DNA of 64,000 nucleotides from Engelhardtia mirabilis. GTDB taxonomy: Bacteria; Planctomycetota; UBA1135; GCA-002686595. Shown in pieces: positions 27,787 to 36,362 of this stretch. The notes under the pieces are model-generated. The model did not search any database and had not been told where the DNA came from. It saw only the letters and a program-made list of their open reading frames with translations. Both the position numbers and the translations under genes were made by a program. How positions within the stretch are numbered: position 1 is the stretch's first letter; the number at the start of each line of letters is the position of its first letter. The DNA is taken from contig NZ_CP036287.1 of the NCBI RefSeq assembly GCF_007748095.1, forward strand, positions 6,324,001 to 6,388,000, read 5' to 3'.

Positions 27787-29685
27787 TTGAAGCGCACCAC
27801 CGCCCTGCTCCTGGCCCTGGCTCTGCTGGTGGCCCACGTGCTGACCCTGCAGCAAGACGCCGCGGGCCATCTGGCCCAGGTCGGGGAGCGCGGGCATGCC
27901 GTCCTTCGCCTCGCACGGCAGATCGTGCACGAAGGCACCCTGGCCTGGAACGCCGGTGGTCCTGTGGTGGACGCGTACCCCTCGTGGGCCTGGCTGGCGA
28001 CCGCGGCGACGGCCGAGCGTTTCTACTGGCCAACTCCGTGGATCCTCCAGGCGACGGGTGGATTCGCGGCTCTGATGCTGGTCTTCGTTCTGGCGCGCTT
28101 CAGCCCGGCGCGGATGACCGGCGTGATCGCGCCGCTGCTGCTGGTGGTCAGCGGCCCCTTGGCCGCCGCGGCCCTCTCCGGCGTGGAGTGGACGACCTTC
28201 GCCCTGGCCGCCTGCGTCGGCTTCCTGGCCCACGAGGGCCAGCGACCACGCTGGTGTGCCGGCGCCATGGCTGCGGCGGTGTTGATCCGGCCAGAGGGCA
28301 TGGGCCTGGCCCTCCTGTTGGCCGCGTTCGAATGGCGCAGCGCCGTGCGGCGCGGCCCGCGCGTGGGCTGGCTGCCCTTCGCGGCGCCCCTCGTAGCCGT
28401 CGTTCTGACCACCCTGATCCGACGGGCAGTGACCGGCGTCTGGCTCAGCCCCCTCGCTGCCGACGCGCTGCATTACGACCCCGCGCGCATTCGGGTGGGC
28501 CTCTCGTACCTGCGCAGCTTCCTGCTCCACAGCGGCGCCCCCCTGACCGCCGTCTTCGCCAGCCTCGCCCTGATCCTGATGCGCGGCAAGCCCCGTCGCG
28601 CCACCCGGGCGGCGATCCTCGGCTGGGCCTGGTGCCTGTGGATCGCCTGGAACGGCGGCGACGACGAGCCCTTCTGGCTGGCCCTGGCCCCGGCGCTGCC
28701 GGCGCTGTTCCTGTCGGTCCAAGGGGTCATCACCCGCGCGGTCGACTCCGACTCGCGTCTGCTGCACGCCAGCGGGTGGGGCCTGTTCGTCCTCGGTGGC
28801 TTGGCCGGCATCCTCGCCAGCAAGCTCCCCGGCAACATCGGGCCGATCCCCCTAGAAGCGGCGCAGCACGCCTGGATGGGCCAGGGCCAAACGACCGTCG
28901 CCCCCGGCCTCGACGTCGGCCTCGCGCGACTCGGCAAGCACGCCGACCTCGCTCGCGTCGAGCGACTGCGAACCATCGGCATCTTCCTGCGCGACGAGTT
29001 GCCCGCCAACGCGACCGTGTTGACCCCCTGGCCGGGCGCGATCGGTTACCTCTCCCGGCGTCGCGTCTTCGACCTCGCCAACCGCGTCGTGCCCCCCCCC
29101 GGCACCCGCCGGACCCATTCGTGGCTCGGCCCCCCCCAGGGCGACATCCTCGCGGCCCTCGAGCGCGAGCCCGAGTACGTGATCCCCTCGACCCAGCTCG
29201 ACGAACCCCTGCGCAGCCTCGAGCAAGTCGCCGAACTCTGGCTGGACCAGTTCGACAGCGAGCCGCGCACGCCCGAGCGCGAGGCCGCCGTCGCCGAGGC
29301 GTTCCAGGCCTACGAGTTGGTCGGTGTGCCGATCGCAGTCGACAGTCGCCAGCCCCACCTGACGGCACCCGATCCAGTCTCCATCCTGCGCCTGCGCCGG
29401 TTGGGGTTGACCCCGGAACTCGAGATCGAGCACGACGACACGACGTTCGCTATTCGGGTCCGTCACCGTGGTCACCGCCAGATTGCCGACTTGGAGGTGC
29501 TGCTCGTGGATCGAGAGGGTCGTGAGTGGACCCTCCATCCGACGGGGGAATTCAGGGTGTCCTCGCCGGCTCGGGCGCGGGTGAGGTTGTTGATCTATCG
29601 GTCGGGGAGGCGGCCGGTGGAGTTGATTTCTGGGGTACTGCCGGAGGGGGGGGAGATTCGTGCCGCCCTGCGGTTGCCCCACTGA
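27787..29685 (+). CDS. Multi-pass GT-C type membrane glycosyltransferase
   Basis: A TTG start gives 632 residues. About ten membrane segments fill residues 1-370. Features of polyprenyl-phosphate-sugar dependent GT-C enzymes are visible: AWNAGGPVVDAYPSWAWL in the first extracytoplasmic loop, LSGVEWTTFALAACVGFL, and AAAVLIRPEGMGLALLLAAF, which match the conserved SGxE and RPEG motifs of this group. A soluble C-terminal domain (about 380-632) faces the exterior by inference. The acceptor is unknown. The TGA stop lies exactly in the left terminal repeat of the IS1-like element, so the last codons may have been altered by the insertion. Confidence 0.8.
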   Translation: MKRTTALLLALALLVAHVLTLQQDAAGHLAQVGERGHAVLRLARQIVHEGTLAWNAGGPVVDAYPSWAWLATAATAERFYWPTPWILQATGGFAALMLVFVLARFSPARMTGVIAPLLLVVSGPLAAAALSGVEWTTFALAACVGFLAHEGQRPRWCAGAMAAAVLIRPEGMGLALLLAAFEWRSAVRRGPRVGWLPFAAPLVAVVLTTLIRRAVTGVWLSPLAADALHYDPARIRVGLSYLRSFLLHSGAPLTAVFASLALILMRGKPRRATRAAILGWAWCLWIAWNGGDDEPFWLALAPALPALFLSVQGVITRAVDSDSRLLHASGWGLFVLGGLAGILASKLPGNIGPIPLEAAQHAWMGQGQTTVAPGLDVGLARLGKHADLARVERLRTIGIFLRDELPANATVLTPWPGAIGYLSRRRVFDLANRVVPPPGTRRTHSWLGPPQGDILAALEREPEYVIPSTQLDEPLRSLEQVAELWLDQFDSEPRTPEREAAVAEAFQAYELVGVPIAVDSRQPHLTAPDPVSILRLRRLGLTPELEIEHDDTTFAIRVRHRGHRQIADLEVLLVDREGREWTLHPTGEFRVSSPARARVRLLIYRSGRRPVELISGVLPEGGEIRAALRLPH

Positions 29686-29714
29686 TGCTGACCCAGTTCG
29701 CTGGGGTAAATCCG
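29683..29714 (+). repeat. Left terminal inverted repeat of the IS1-like element
   Basis: The repeat starts TGATGCTG, contains the shared core TTCGCTGGGGT and ends TCCG. Its first three bases are the stop codon of the GT-C gene. Confidence 0.85.
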
Positions 29715-29758
29715 AGTTGGACCCGTAACCACGGCGGCTCTCGATCGGTCCTTCGGAC

Positions 29759-30883
29759 ATGGACTCGATCATCTGGCAAGCTGGGCGCGACGAAGACCGT
29801 CTCTCATTCGAGCACTTCGTGCCCCTCGAGTGTCCGTGGAGCAGCTGCCCCTCGCGGAACAGCGAGGCGACCTACCGAGCTCACTCAAACGGCTCCTTCC
29901 TGAGGAAATGCGACGGAAGGAGGGTTCCACGCTTCCGATGCCCCGCCTGCAAGGCTGGCTTCTCGGCACAGACCTTCCGCGTCGACTACCGACTCAAGAA
30001 GCCCCAGCTTCTTCGACTGCACATGGAGCTGTTTGTCTCCAAGGTCACCCTCAGGCAGACGGCTCGGATATCGGGCGCGAACTACGACACGGTCGCGCGG
30101 CATCAGCGCCTCCTGGGAGTCCACTGCCGCGCACTCCAACGCTCGCTTCTCATTCGCTCCAGAGACGCCACCTCGAGCGGGAGCGAGCTGGGCGGTAGCG
30201 CTCCGAGCGACGGCGATCAGAACAGCCGCATCACAACGATCGCATTCGACGAACTCGAGACCTTCGAGACCGACCGGGTGAACAAGCCGGTCACTGCCGC
30301 GGTCGTCGTCGACGCGAAGTCGCTGTTCATCTTGGAGGTGGAGGTCGGGGCTCTTCCGCAAAGGCGCCGCCGTGGCTCGAAACGGCGAGATTCGGGGCAG
30401 GCGGGTTCGAGCGGGACGACTCGTCGCTCGGGATCCAGGCGTGCCGTGCGGTCTGCGCTCCGACGAACGGCCGAATGGCTCGGCACCGAGGCGCGTGTCG
30501 TCGCGATCTCCGACAAGAAAAGGACCTACCCGGCAGCACTGAAGAGGGCCTTTGGCACCAGGTGCATCGCACACGTCCAAGTGAGCTCGAAGGCACGCCG
30601 AATCAACTCGAATCCCCTCTTTCCCGCGAATCTGACCCTGGCAATGCTGCGCGACGGCGTGTCGCGGCTCGTCCGGCGGTCGTGGGCCCACTCGAAGCTT
30701 CGATCTCGCCTCCGACTCCATCTCTGGATCTGGATCGCCTGGCGCAATTGGTGCCGCGATCGAGTCGTTGGCTCGCGCGGACACACGGCGGCCATGGAGG
30801 CTGGACACGCGAATCAACCGTTGAGTCGGGGCCGACTCCTCGGCTGGCACGGCCGATTCACCTGGCTAGCAGGCCGTCCTTGA
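29759..30883 (+). CDS. IS1-like transposase
   Basis: The 374-residue protein starts with a zinc-ribbon-like region (LECPWSSCPS, FRCPACKAGF) followed by a helix-turn-helix (TLRQTARISGANYDTVARHQ), as in the InsA part of IS1. The catalytic half has FDELETFE, VVVDAKSLFILEV, a TDG-like element AISDKKRTYP, and a C-terminal region with an IS1-like NLTLAMLRDGVSRLVRRSW helix. The final acidic residue of a DDE triad cannot be placed with confidence. Single-frame IS1 relatives of this size are known. The frame is intact, so the element may still be active. Confidence 0.8.
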   Translation: MDSIIWQAGRDEDRLSFEHFVPLECPWSSCPSRNSEATYRAHSNGSFLRKCDGRRVPRFRCPACKAGFSAQTFRVDYRLKKPQLLRLHMELFVSKVTLRQTARISGANYDTVARHQRLLGVHCRALQRSLLIRSRDATSSGSELGGSAPSDGDQNSRITTIAFDELETFETDRVNKPVTAAVVVDAKSLFILEVEVGALPQRRRRGSKRRDSGQAGSSGTTRRSGSRRAVRSALRRTAEWLGTEARVVAISDKKRTYPAALKRAFGTRCIAHVQVSSKARRINSNPLFPANLTLAMLRDGVSRLVRRSWAHSKLRSRLRLHLWIWIAWRNWCRDRVVGSRGHTAAMEAGHANQPLSRGRLLGWHGRFTWLAGRP

Positions 30884-30919
30884 TTGGCGGATGGAGCGGT
30901 ACGACGGGACCCACTTCGG

Positions 30920-30951
30920 CGGACAGACCCCAGCGAAGTGGGGCAGCATCA
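30920..30951 (-). repeat. Right terminal inverted repeat of the IS1-like element
   Basis: Read on the minus strand it begins TGATGCTG and contains TTCGCTGGGGT, like the left end. Its outermost TGA is the stop codon of the minus-strand regulator gene ending at 30949. Confidence 0.85.
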
Positions 30952-32895
30952 CTTGATGTCGTAGCGCTTGAGCTTCCGATACAAGGTGCTCTTCCCGATC
31001 TTCAACAACCGAGCCGCCGCCAACTTGTCCCCCCCCGTGTGCTCGAGCGCCCGCAACAACGCCTTGCGCTCGAACGACTCCAATGAGATGGGCTCCTCCT
31101 CGACCGCCGCCGCCTCGACCCCGTACTGGGTCCGCGGGGCAGGCATCGGCGACACCGGCGTGAGCACGTGCGTCCCCGTCGGTCGATCGGTCCTCGGTCG
31201 CTGGGGCGCCATCTCGTCATTGCGGGTGAGCGAGGCGTGCAGGTCCCGCAACTTGCGCGGCAGCTGATCGACATCCACCACCGGCTCGGTCGCCGCCCGG
31301 CAGGCGCGCTCGACCATGCTCTCGAGCTCGCGCACGTTCCCCAGCCAGTCGAAGGACTCGATCACCCAGAGGGCTTCGTCGCTGAATCGGGGTCGGCCGA
31401 GGTGAACGCCGTAGCGCTGGGCAAAGTGCTCGGCCAGCGGAACGATGTCCTCGCGGCGCTCACGCAGGGGCGCGAGACGCAGCACGTGGTTGGCGAAGAG
31501 CTTGCGCAACTCGGGGTCGAAGGTGCCGGCTTCGACGCGGCTGGTCAGGTCGCCGGCATCGTGGGCGATCAGTCGGCAGCTCAAGCGTCGCTGGGTCGCA
31601 TCGCCGACGCGCGTGGTGCGTCCGGTGGTCACGGCTTCGACCAAGCGCCTCTGAAGGGCAGAGGGCATCAGGCCGATGTCAGCCAACAGCAAGGAGCCGT
31701 GGGAGGCTCGCTCGAGCAGGCCCGGGGCGGCCTTGTCGGCGCCGTCGAAGGCCCCTGCGCTGTGGCCGAAGAGCTCGCGCTCGAGGGACTCGGGCGCCAT
31801 GGCGCCACAGTCGACGGTGAGGAACGGCCCGCGGCGGTTGGAGCCGTGGTGCAGGGCACGCGCGGCGCGGTGCCGTCCAGTGCCCTCCTCACCAACCAAC
31901 AGGACCGGGTCGGATTCCTTGGCGAGCTCCGCCAGTCGAGCGCGGAGGTCGACCGTGCTATCCGCTTCGCCCACCATGTTGCCCGGGTGGAAGACCGAGC
32001 GGGCCGCTTCGATCAGCGGCGCCAACTCCCGATCGCGGCGGTCGGCGACCGATGCGCTGCGCTCTTGGATCAGGACGATCCGAAGGCCCGGGTCGGGGTG
32101 GCCCGGGCGCGGAACGAGGGGGATCACCGACGCGGTGAGGCGCAGGGTGTCGCGGGCGGAGGTCGGCCGCAGGTCGAAGCGGAAGCCGTGTCGAGGCTCG
32201 GTGCGTGCGTCGCGGACGAAGGCTTCGAGGCCCGAGCCCACGGCGAGGGAACCCAGATTGCGGCCCTCGACGTCGCGACCGAACAACTCGCGGCCACCGC
32301 GATCGACCAGCCGTACGAGGCCTTCCGAATCGACGACCATCAGGGCATCGAGAACCGCTGAATCCCCGCGCGGACCGCCCTTCGCACCGCCCTCGCTGGC
32401 CCGCAGGGCCACCTCCAGATCAGCCCCGCGACGACGCTCTTCGAGTAGCCGCCGGTTGTGCTCGTCCAGCAGGCGGTTCTGGAGGTGCAGGTCGTCCTGC
32501 AGCGCCTTCGTCCGCAGCATGGCGCGCACGACGTCCTCGAGCAGGGTGTTGTCGCCCTTGATCAGGAACGAGTCGCAACCGGACTCATAGCCACGGTGAA
32601 GCTCGTCGCGCCCCTTCACCTGCCCGCTCACCAGCACCACCGGAACGGCGTGCACATGGGGCATGGCCTTGATGCGTCGGCAGACCTCGTAGCCGTCGAT
32701 GCCTGCGCCCAGCATGACGTCGACGAGGAACAGGTCGAAGCCACCAGCTCGGGCTTCCATGACGCCCATCGCCCCGGTCGGTGCGATCACGACGACATGC
32801 CCTAAGTCCTGCAGGCGACTTTGGAGTAGGAGCTGGGTCCCTGGGTCGTCTTCGATGACGAGGATTCGTGCCACGGGGGTTTCCGCTGGTCCCAC
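30949..32895 (-). CDS. NtrC-like response regulator with degenerate AAA+ domain
   Basis: The 648-residue protein has an N-terminal receiver (RILVIEDDPGTQLLL, phospho-Asp in LFLVDVMLG, Lys in FLIKGDN), a coiled-coil linker, a PAS-like domain (about 185-290), an AAA+ domain of the sigma-54 activator type (about 315-535) and a C-terminal Fis helix-turn-helix (LAAARLLKIGKSTLYRKLK). The AAA+ domain is altered: Walker A reads GEEGTGRHRA with no Lys, Walker B is LLLADIG rather than LxDEIG, and the GAFTGA loop is GAFDGA. It probably binds DNA but is unlikely to hydrolyse ATP or drive sigma-54 polymerase. Its stop codon lies in the IS1-like right repeat. Confidence 0.85.
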   Translation of the reverse strand: MGPAETPVARILVIEDDPGTQLLLQSRLQDLGHVVVIAPTGAMGVMEARAGGFDLFLVDVMLGAGIDGYEVCRRIKAMPHVHAVPVVLVSGQVKGRDELHRGYESGCDSFLIKGDNTLLEDVVRAMLRTKALQDDLHLQNRLLDEHNRRLLEERRRGADLEVALRASEGGAKGGPRGDSAVLDALMVVDSEGLVRLVDRGGRELFGRDVEGRNLGSLAVGSGLEAFVRDARTEPRHGFRFDLRPTSARDTLRLTASVIPLVPRPGHPDPGLRIVLIQERSASVADRRDRELAPLIEAARSVFHPGNMVGEADSTVDLRARLAELAKESDPVLLVGEEGTGRHRAARALHHGSNRRGPFLTVDCGAMAPESLERELFGHSAGAFDGADKAAPGLLERASHGSLLLADIGLMPSALQRRLVEAVTTGRTTRVGDATQRRLSCRLIAHDAGDLTSRVEAGTFDPELRKLFANHVLRLAPLRERREDIVPLAEHFAQRYGVHLGRPRFSDEALWVIESFDWLGNVRELESMVERACRAATEPVVDVDQLPRKLRDLHASLTRNDEMAPQRPRTDRPTGTHVLTPVSPMPAPRTQYGVEAAAVEEEPISLESFERKALLRALEHTGGDKLAAARLLKIGKSTLYRKLKRYDIK

Positions 32896-33140
32896 GAGGT
32901 GGAAGCGGGTGGGGGGATTGGGGGGTTGGGCGAGCGAGCGCGAACCCGTGCCATGGAGTCAGAACCGGGAACGCGAGGCGGGGTGACGAGGGGAGGGAGA
33001 TGGCAGTGTCCCTGGAGATGAGTTAGCAACTCGCGTTGGACGGATCCACGACCGATCCGAAACCGTATCCGGGAACGCTTCCCCTATCAGGGAATGGCGC
33101 AGCGCAATCAGGCGATCGGGCCCGCCCCGATCGCCGTCAT

Positions 33141-34925
33141 TCAGCGCAGGCCGTGCTCCTTCAACTTGCGGTAGAGCGTGCTGCGGCCGATGCCGAGCAG
33201 CCCTGCGGCCTCCTTCACGTTGCCCTGCGAGCGGCGCAGCGCCTCCTCGATGATCAGGGGCTCCCCCATCTCGAGCCGCAGCGGCTCGTCGACCGGGATG
33301 TCGAAGGCGATCGACGCCGAAGGATCGACGCCCACATGGGTCCCCGGCGTTGGGCGCTCCATCGGACGGGCGGGCATCAGGGTGCCCCTGCGCGCGAGCT
33401 CTTCATGCAGGTCGCGGAGCTCCGCCGGAAGATCGGAGACCTCGATCAGCGACCCACGGGCCATTCTGCAGGCCTCCTCGACCGCCGCGTCGAGTTCGCG
33501 CACGTCCCCCGGCCAATCGTGGTTCTCGAGCACCCAGGAGGCTTCTTCGCTCAGATCCCGCGGCGCGGACTTGGCCGAGAAGCGCGCCAGGGCGAAGCGG
33601 GCCAGGTCCAGTACGTCGTCTCGCCGCTCGGAAAGCGGAGGCAGGACCAGGGTCTCCGCCCCCAACTCGTCGGCCAGGGCCGTGGCGCGCGCCTGACCCC
33701 CGACAACGCCGACGAGCATCCGTGCCGCACTCTCCTGGCTCAGGGCGCGCAGCGATCGACGCCGGACAGTGGAGAGCCGATCGATGTCTTCGAACAGCAG
33801 GGTTCCATCGCCGGCCCGCTGGACCAGTTCGCGTAGCTCGGCGTCGCCACCGCCTTCGGCCTCGAGCACCGCACAGGGCACCGGGACGATCGGCCCGCGA
33901 CGCTCACCGGTGAAGTGCAAGATGCGAGCGAGGCGCCGGATCTGTTGCGAGGTCGGGGCCGCGAGCACCAGCGGTCCGTTCTGGGTCGCGTGGCGCAGGA
34001 GGGCCGAACGCACCTCCGCAATCGCTGCGCTGCGCCCCACCAAGGTTCCGGGCTGGAACGCCTGACGCAGTTCGTCGCGACGCTCGGCCAGCTCCCAGGC
34101 GGCCCCCTCGCCAGCCTCGATGCCGCCCACCACGGCGGGCCCGTCGACCTGTTTCAGCAGCACGATGCGGGCATCGCGAGCCTCGCCCACCGCCGATCCC
34201 GGGAGGGGAATGACCGTGGCCGACACGCGCCGCGCCGGGATGCTGCCGCGCTGGGCCAGGGCGAACAGGTGCCCGGGGCGCAGCTCGTCGCGGGAATCGC
34301 GAACCCAGGCCTCCAGGCCGGTTCCGGGCGCCAGGGCCCCGACGTGCCGACCGCTGACCTCGCCGGCGAAGAGGGTGTGCGAGCCTCGATCCGCGGCGGT
34401 GACCACGCCGTCGGCGTCCACCACCAGCAGCGCGTCGGGCTCCACGACCACCTCGGCACCGTTCTGCGGATCGTGGTGGACCTTGTGCCCCCGCTCGAGG
34501 CGCTGGTTCTGGAGCTCGAGCAGTTGGTTCTGTCGGGCGAGTTCGTCCCGCAGGGCCTTCAGACGCAGCATCGCCCGGACCACGTCCTCGATCAGGGGGT
34601 CCTCGCCCTTGACCAGGTAGGAGTCGCAGCCGGCCTCGTAGCCCAGGTGCAGCTCACTGCGGTCTCGAACGCGGCCGCTGAGCAACACCACGGGCACTCC
34701 CTGCACCCCTGGCATCGACTTCAGTCGACGGCAGACCTCGTATCCGTCGACCCCCGGGCCGAGCTGGACGTCGACCACGAAGAGGTCGAAACCACCCGCG
34801 CGCGCCTCCATCAGCCCCATGGCTCCGGTAGGCGCGGTTACGACTTCGTGACCCAGGTCCTGTAGTCGACTTTGCAACAGGATCTGCGTGCCCGGCTCGT
34901 CCTCGATCACCAGGATTCGGCCCAT
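33141..34925 (-). CDS. NtrC-like response regulator with heavily degenerate AAA+ domain
   Basis: A 594-residue paralogue of the neighbouring regulator. The receiver is nearly identical in sequence (RILVIEDEPGTQILLQSRLQ, LFVVDVQLG, YLVKGED), then a linker, a PAS-like domain (about 160-260), an AAA+ remnant (about 285-500) and a Fis helix-turn-helix (EAAGLLGIGRSTLYRKLKEH). Walker A has become VLAAPTSQQIRR, the GAFTGA loop is absent, and the Walker B area reads GTLLFEDIDRL. The arginine-finger region near NHDWPGDVRELDAAVEEA is still recognisable. ATPase activity is very unlikely. The two genes lie in tandem 245 bp apart and arose by duplication. Confidence 0.85.
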   Translation of the reverse strand: MGRILVIEDEPGTQILLQSRLQDLGHEVVTAPTGAMGLMEARAGGFDLFVVDVQLGPGVDGYEVCRRLKSMPGVQGVPVVLLSGRVRDRSELHLGYEAGCDSYLVKGEDPLIEDVVRAMLRLKALRDELARQNQLLELQNQRLERGHKVHHDPQNGAEVVVEPDALLVVDADGVVTAADRGSHTLFAGEVSGRHVGALAPGTGLEAWVRDSRDELRPGHLFALAQRGSIPARRVSATVIPLPGSAVGEARDARIVLLKQVDGPAVVGGIEAGEGAAWELAERRDELRQAFQPGTLVGRSAAIAEVRSALLRHATQNGPLVLAAPTSQQIRRLARILHFTGERRGPIVPVPCAVLEAEGGGDAELRELVQRAGDGTLLFEDIDRLSTVRRRSLRALSQESAARMLVGVVGGQARATALADELGAETLVLPPLSERRDDVLDLARFALARFSAKSAPRDLSEEASWVLENHDWPGDVRELDAAVEEACRMARGSLIEVSDLPAELRDLHEELARRGTLMPARPMERPTPGTHVGVDPSASIAFDIPVDEPLRLEMGEPLIIEEALRRSQGNVKEAAGLLGIGRSTLYRKLKEHGLR

Positions 34926-35076
34926 GATCTATTCCCTCCCTGCCCGGTCTCCCGGGCGCTCCTCCTCGAATTGACGACTGGCTCGTTCCTCGGCGATCCG
35001 GCACCGAAGTACCGGGACCATTGGGGGCCAGCTTCCCTCTATCGTTACAGTCCCACCTCGAGGCCCCGCTGATGCA

Positions 35077-36306
35077 ATGAAGCCTGGAACCCGGCGAGAT
35101 CGTCTCGCTGCCGAAACACTTCTGGCCGAAGCCTTGGCGTCCACGGGCGAGGGGGAGCCGCAACAGCTCCAACTTAGTCGTCACCTGCGCCGGCTTGGCA
35201 ATCCCGCTCTCGCACTGGAGGCGCAGGGGCTCTTCGAGCTGCGCCGGAGGGCCCGCCGCAAGCTGGCCGGGAGCGACCGCATCTTCCTTTCAGCAAAGGG
35301 ATTGGAGCAGAGCTCCAGCCTCGCCGTCGCAGCCTGGCGAGCGGCCCGAGTCAATGCGTTGACGGCGCCCCACATGCCGCTGGTCGACCTCACCTGCGGG
35401 ATCGGGTCCGACGCGGCGGCGCTGGCCGCTGGAGGACGCCCGGTCCTGGCACTCGATCGCGATCCCGAGACAGTCCTACTCGCGAGCCTCAACCTCGAGC
35501 GCCTGGTGGGCCCGGGGGCGCTCGCGGTGCGCGCCGACGCGAGCCGGCCGCCCCTGCGAAGCGAAGTCCTGTTGATGCTCGACGCCGATCGCCGACCGGA
35601 AGGTCGCCGCGAGCTTGACCCCGAACGCTGGGCCCCGGCCTGGTCCGCGGTGCTCGCCACGATCGCCCGCGCGCCCGGCGCCTGCATCAAGCTCGCACCA
35701 GCGGTCGAGGTCGACACGCTCGACGCAACCCTCCCGTCCGACCTCCCCCGCCGCTGGTCCTGGGTCGGCCTGGGCCGCGAGTTGGTCGAGGTCGTGCTCT
35801 GGACGGGGCAACTCGCGCCGTCGGACGCTCCGCCGTTCGAGGCCCTGGTGCTCGAGCGGGACGGAACCCTGCGCGGCGAAGTCGCGGGCGATGCCTGGGC
35901 CCGGAACCTCGCCACGCCCCTGACCGCGGCCGAGGTCGAAGCCTGCGCCTTCATCGTCGAGCCCCACGCCGCGGTCGTCCGCTCGGGCTTGATCGGCGCC
36001 CTGTGCCCCCAGCTCGGCGTTTCACCCCTGGGTCCGCGCCTGGCCTTTCTCGGCGGCCGGGAGCCGGTGCCCCACCCCCTGGCCCGGCGCTGGCGGGTCC
36101 TGGCCTCCTGCGCCGCCGACCGACGCCGGGTGCGGGCCATGCTCCGCGAGGCGGACGTCGGTCCGATCGAGGTCTTCACCCGCGGCCACCCCACCCCGCC
36201 GGAGAAGCTCGCCAAGTCCCTGCGCGGGCCCGGCCACTGCCCGGGAGTGGTCCTGATCGCGCGCCTGGCCGAAGGCCATCGGGCATTCCTGGTCGAAGAG
36301 GCCTGA
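35077..36306 (+). CDS. Class I SAM-dependent methyltransferase with THUMP-like domain
   Basis: The 409-residue protein has a helical N-terminus, a class I methyltransferase core beginning at about residue 102 (PLVDLTCGIGSDAAALAAGG, then VLALDRDPETVLLASLN) and a C-terminal THUMP-like domain with WRVLASCAADRRRVRAML, EVFTRGHPTPPEKLAKSL and GVVLIARL. This architecture is common in bacteria and is presumed to modify RNA; the exact substrate is not known. It is divergent from the regulator gene and lies 56 bp upstream of the flippase gene. Confidence 0.85.
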   Translation: MKPGTRRDRLAAETLLAEALASTGEGEPQQLQLSRHLRRLGNPALALEAQGLFELRRRARRKLAGSDRIFLSAKGLEQSSSLAVAAWRAARVNALTAPHMPLVDLTCGIGSDAAALAAGGRPVLALDRDPETVLLASLNLERLVGPGALAVRADASRPPLRSEVLLMLDADRRPEGRRELDPERWAPAWSAVLATIARAPGACIKLAPAVEVDTLDATLPSDLPRRWSWVGLGRELVEVVLWTGQLAPSDAPPFEALVLERDGTLRGEVAGDAWARNLATPLTAAEVEACAFIVEPHAAVVRSGLIGALCPQLGVSPLGPRLAFLGGREPVPHPLARRWRVLASCAADRRRVRAMLREADVGPIEVFTRGHPTPPEKLAKSLRGPGHCPGVVLIARLAEGHRAFLVEEA

Positions 36307-36362
36307 ACGCGGGCCGGTCCCGCGGCCGGCCGCCCTTATCCTGCCCGCCGCTCGTCCTCCCC

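Larger units (their letters stand above)
29683..30951 (+). mobile_element. IS1-like insertion sequence
   Basis: A 1.27-kb element is bounded by 32-bp imperfect inverted repeats (27 of 32 positions agree by eye) and contains one transposase gene. The repeat tips TGATGCTG(A/C)CC resemble the IS1 end GGTGATGCTGCC. Composition is clearly less GC-rich than the neighbours. No 8-9 bp target duplication was found; only a 3-bp ACT is shared at the flanks. The element sits between two convergent genes and its ends supply both of their stop codons. Confidence 0.82.

Noticed and set aside
29681..30953. ACT triplets flanking the IS1-like element as a target-site duplication
   Set aside because: Three bases are too few to be meaningful, and IS1-type elements normally duplicate 8-9 bp; no such repeat was found.
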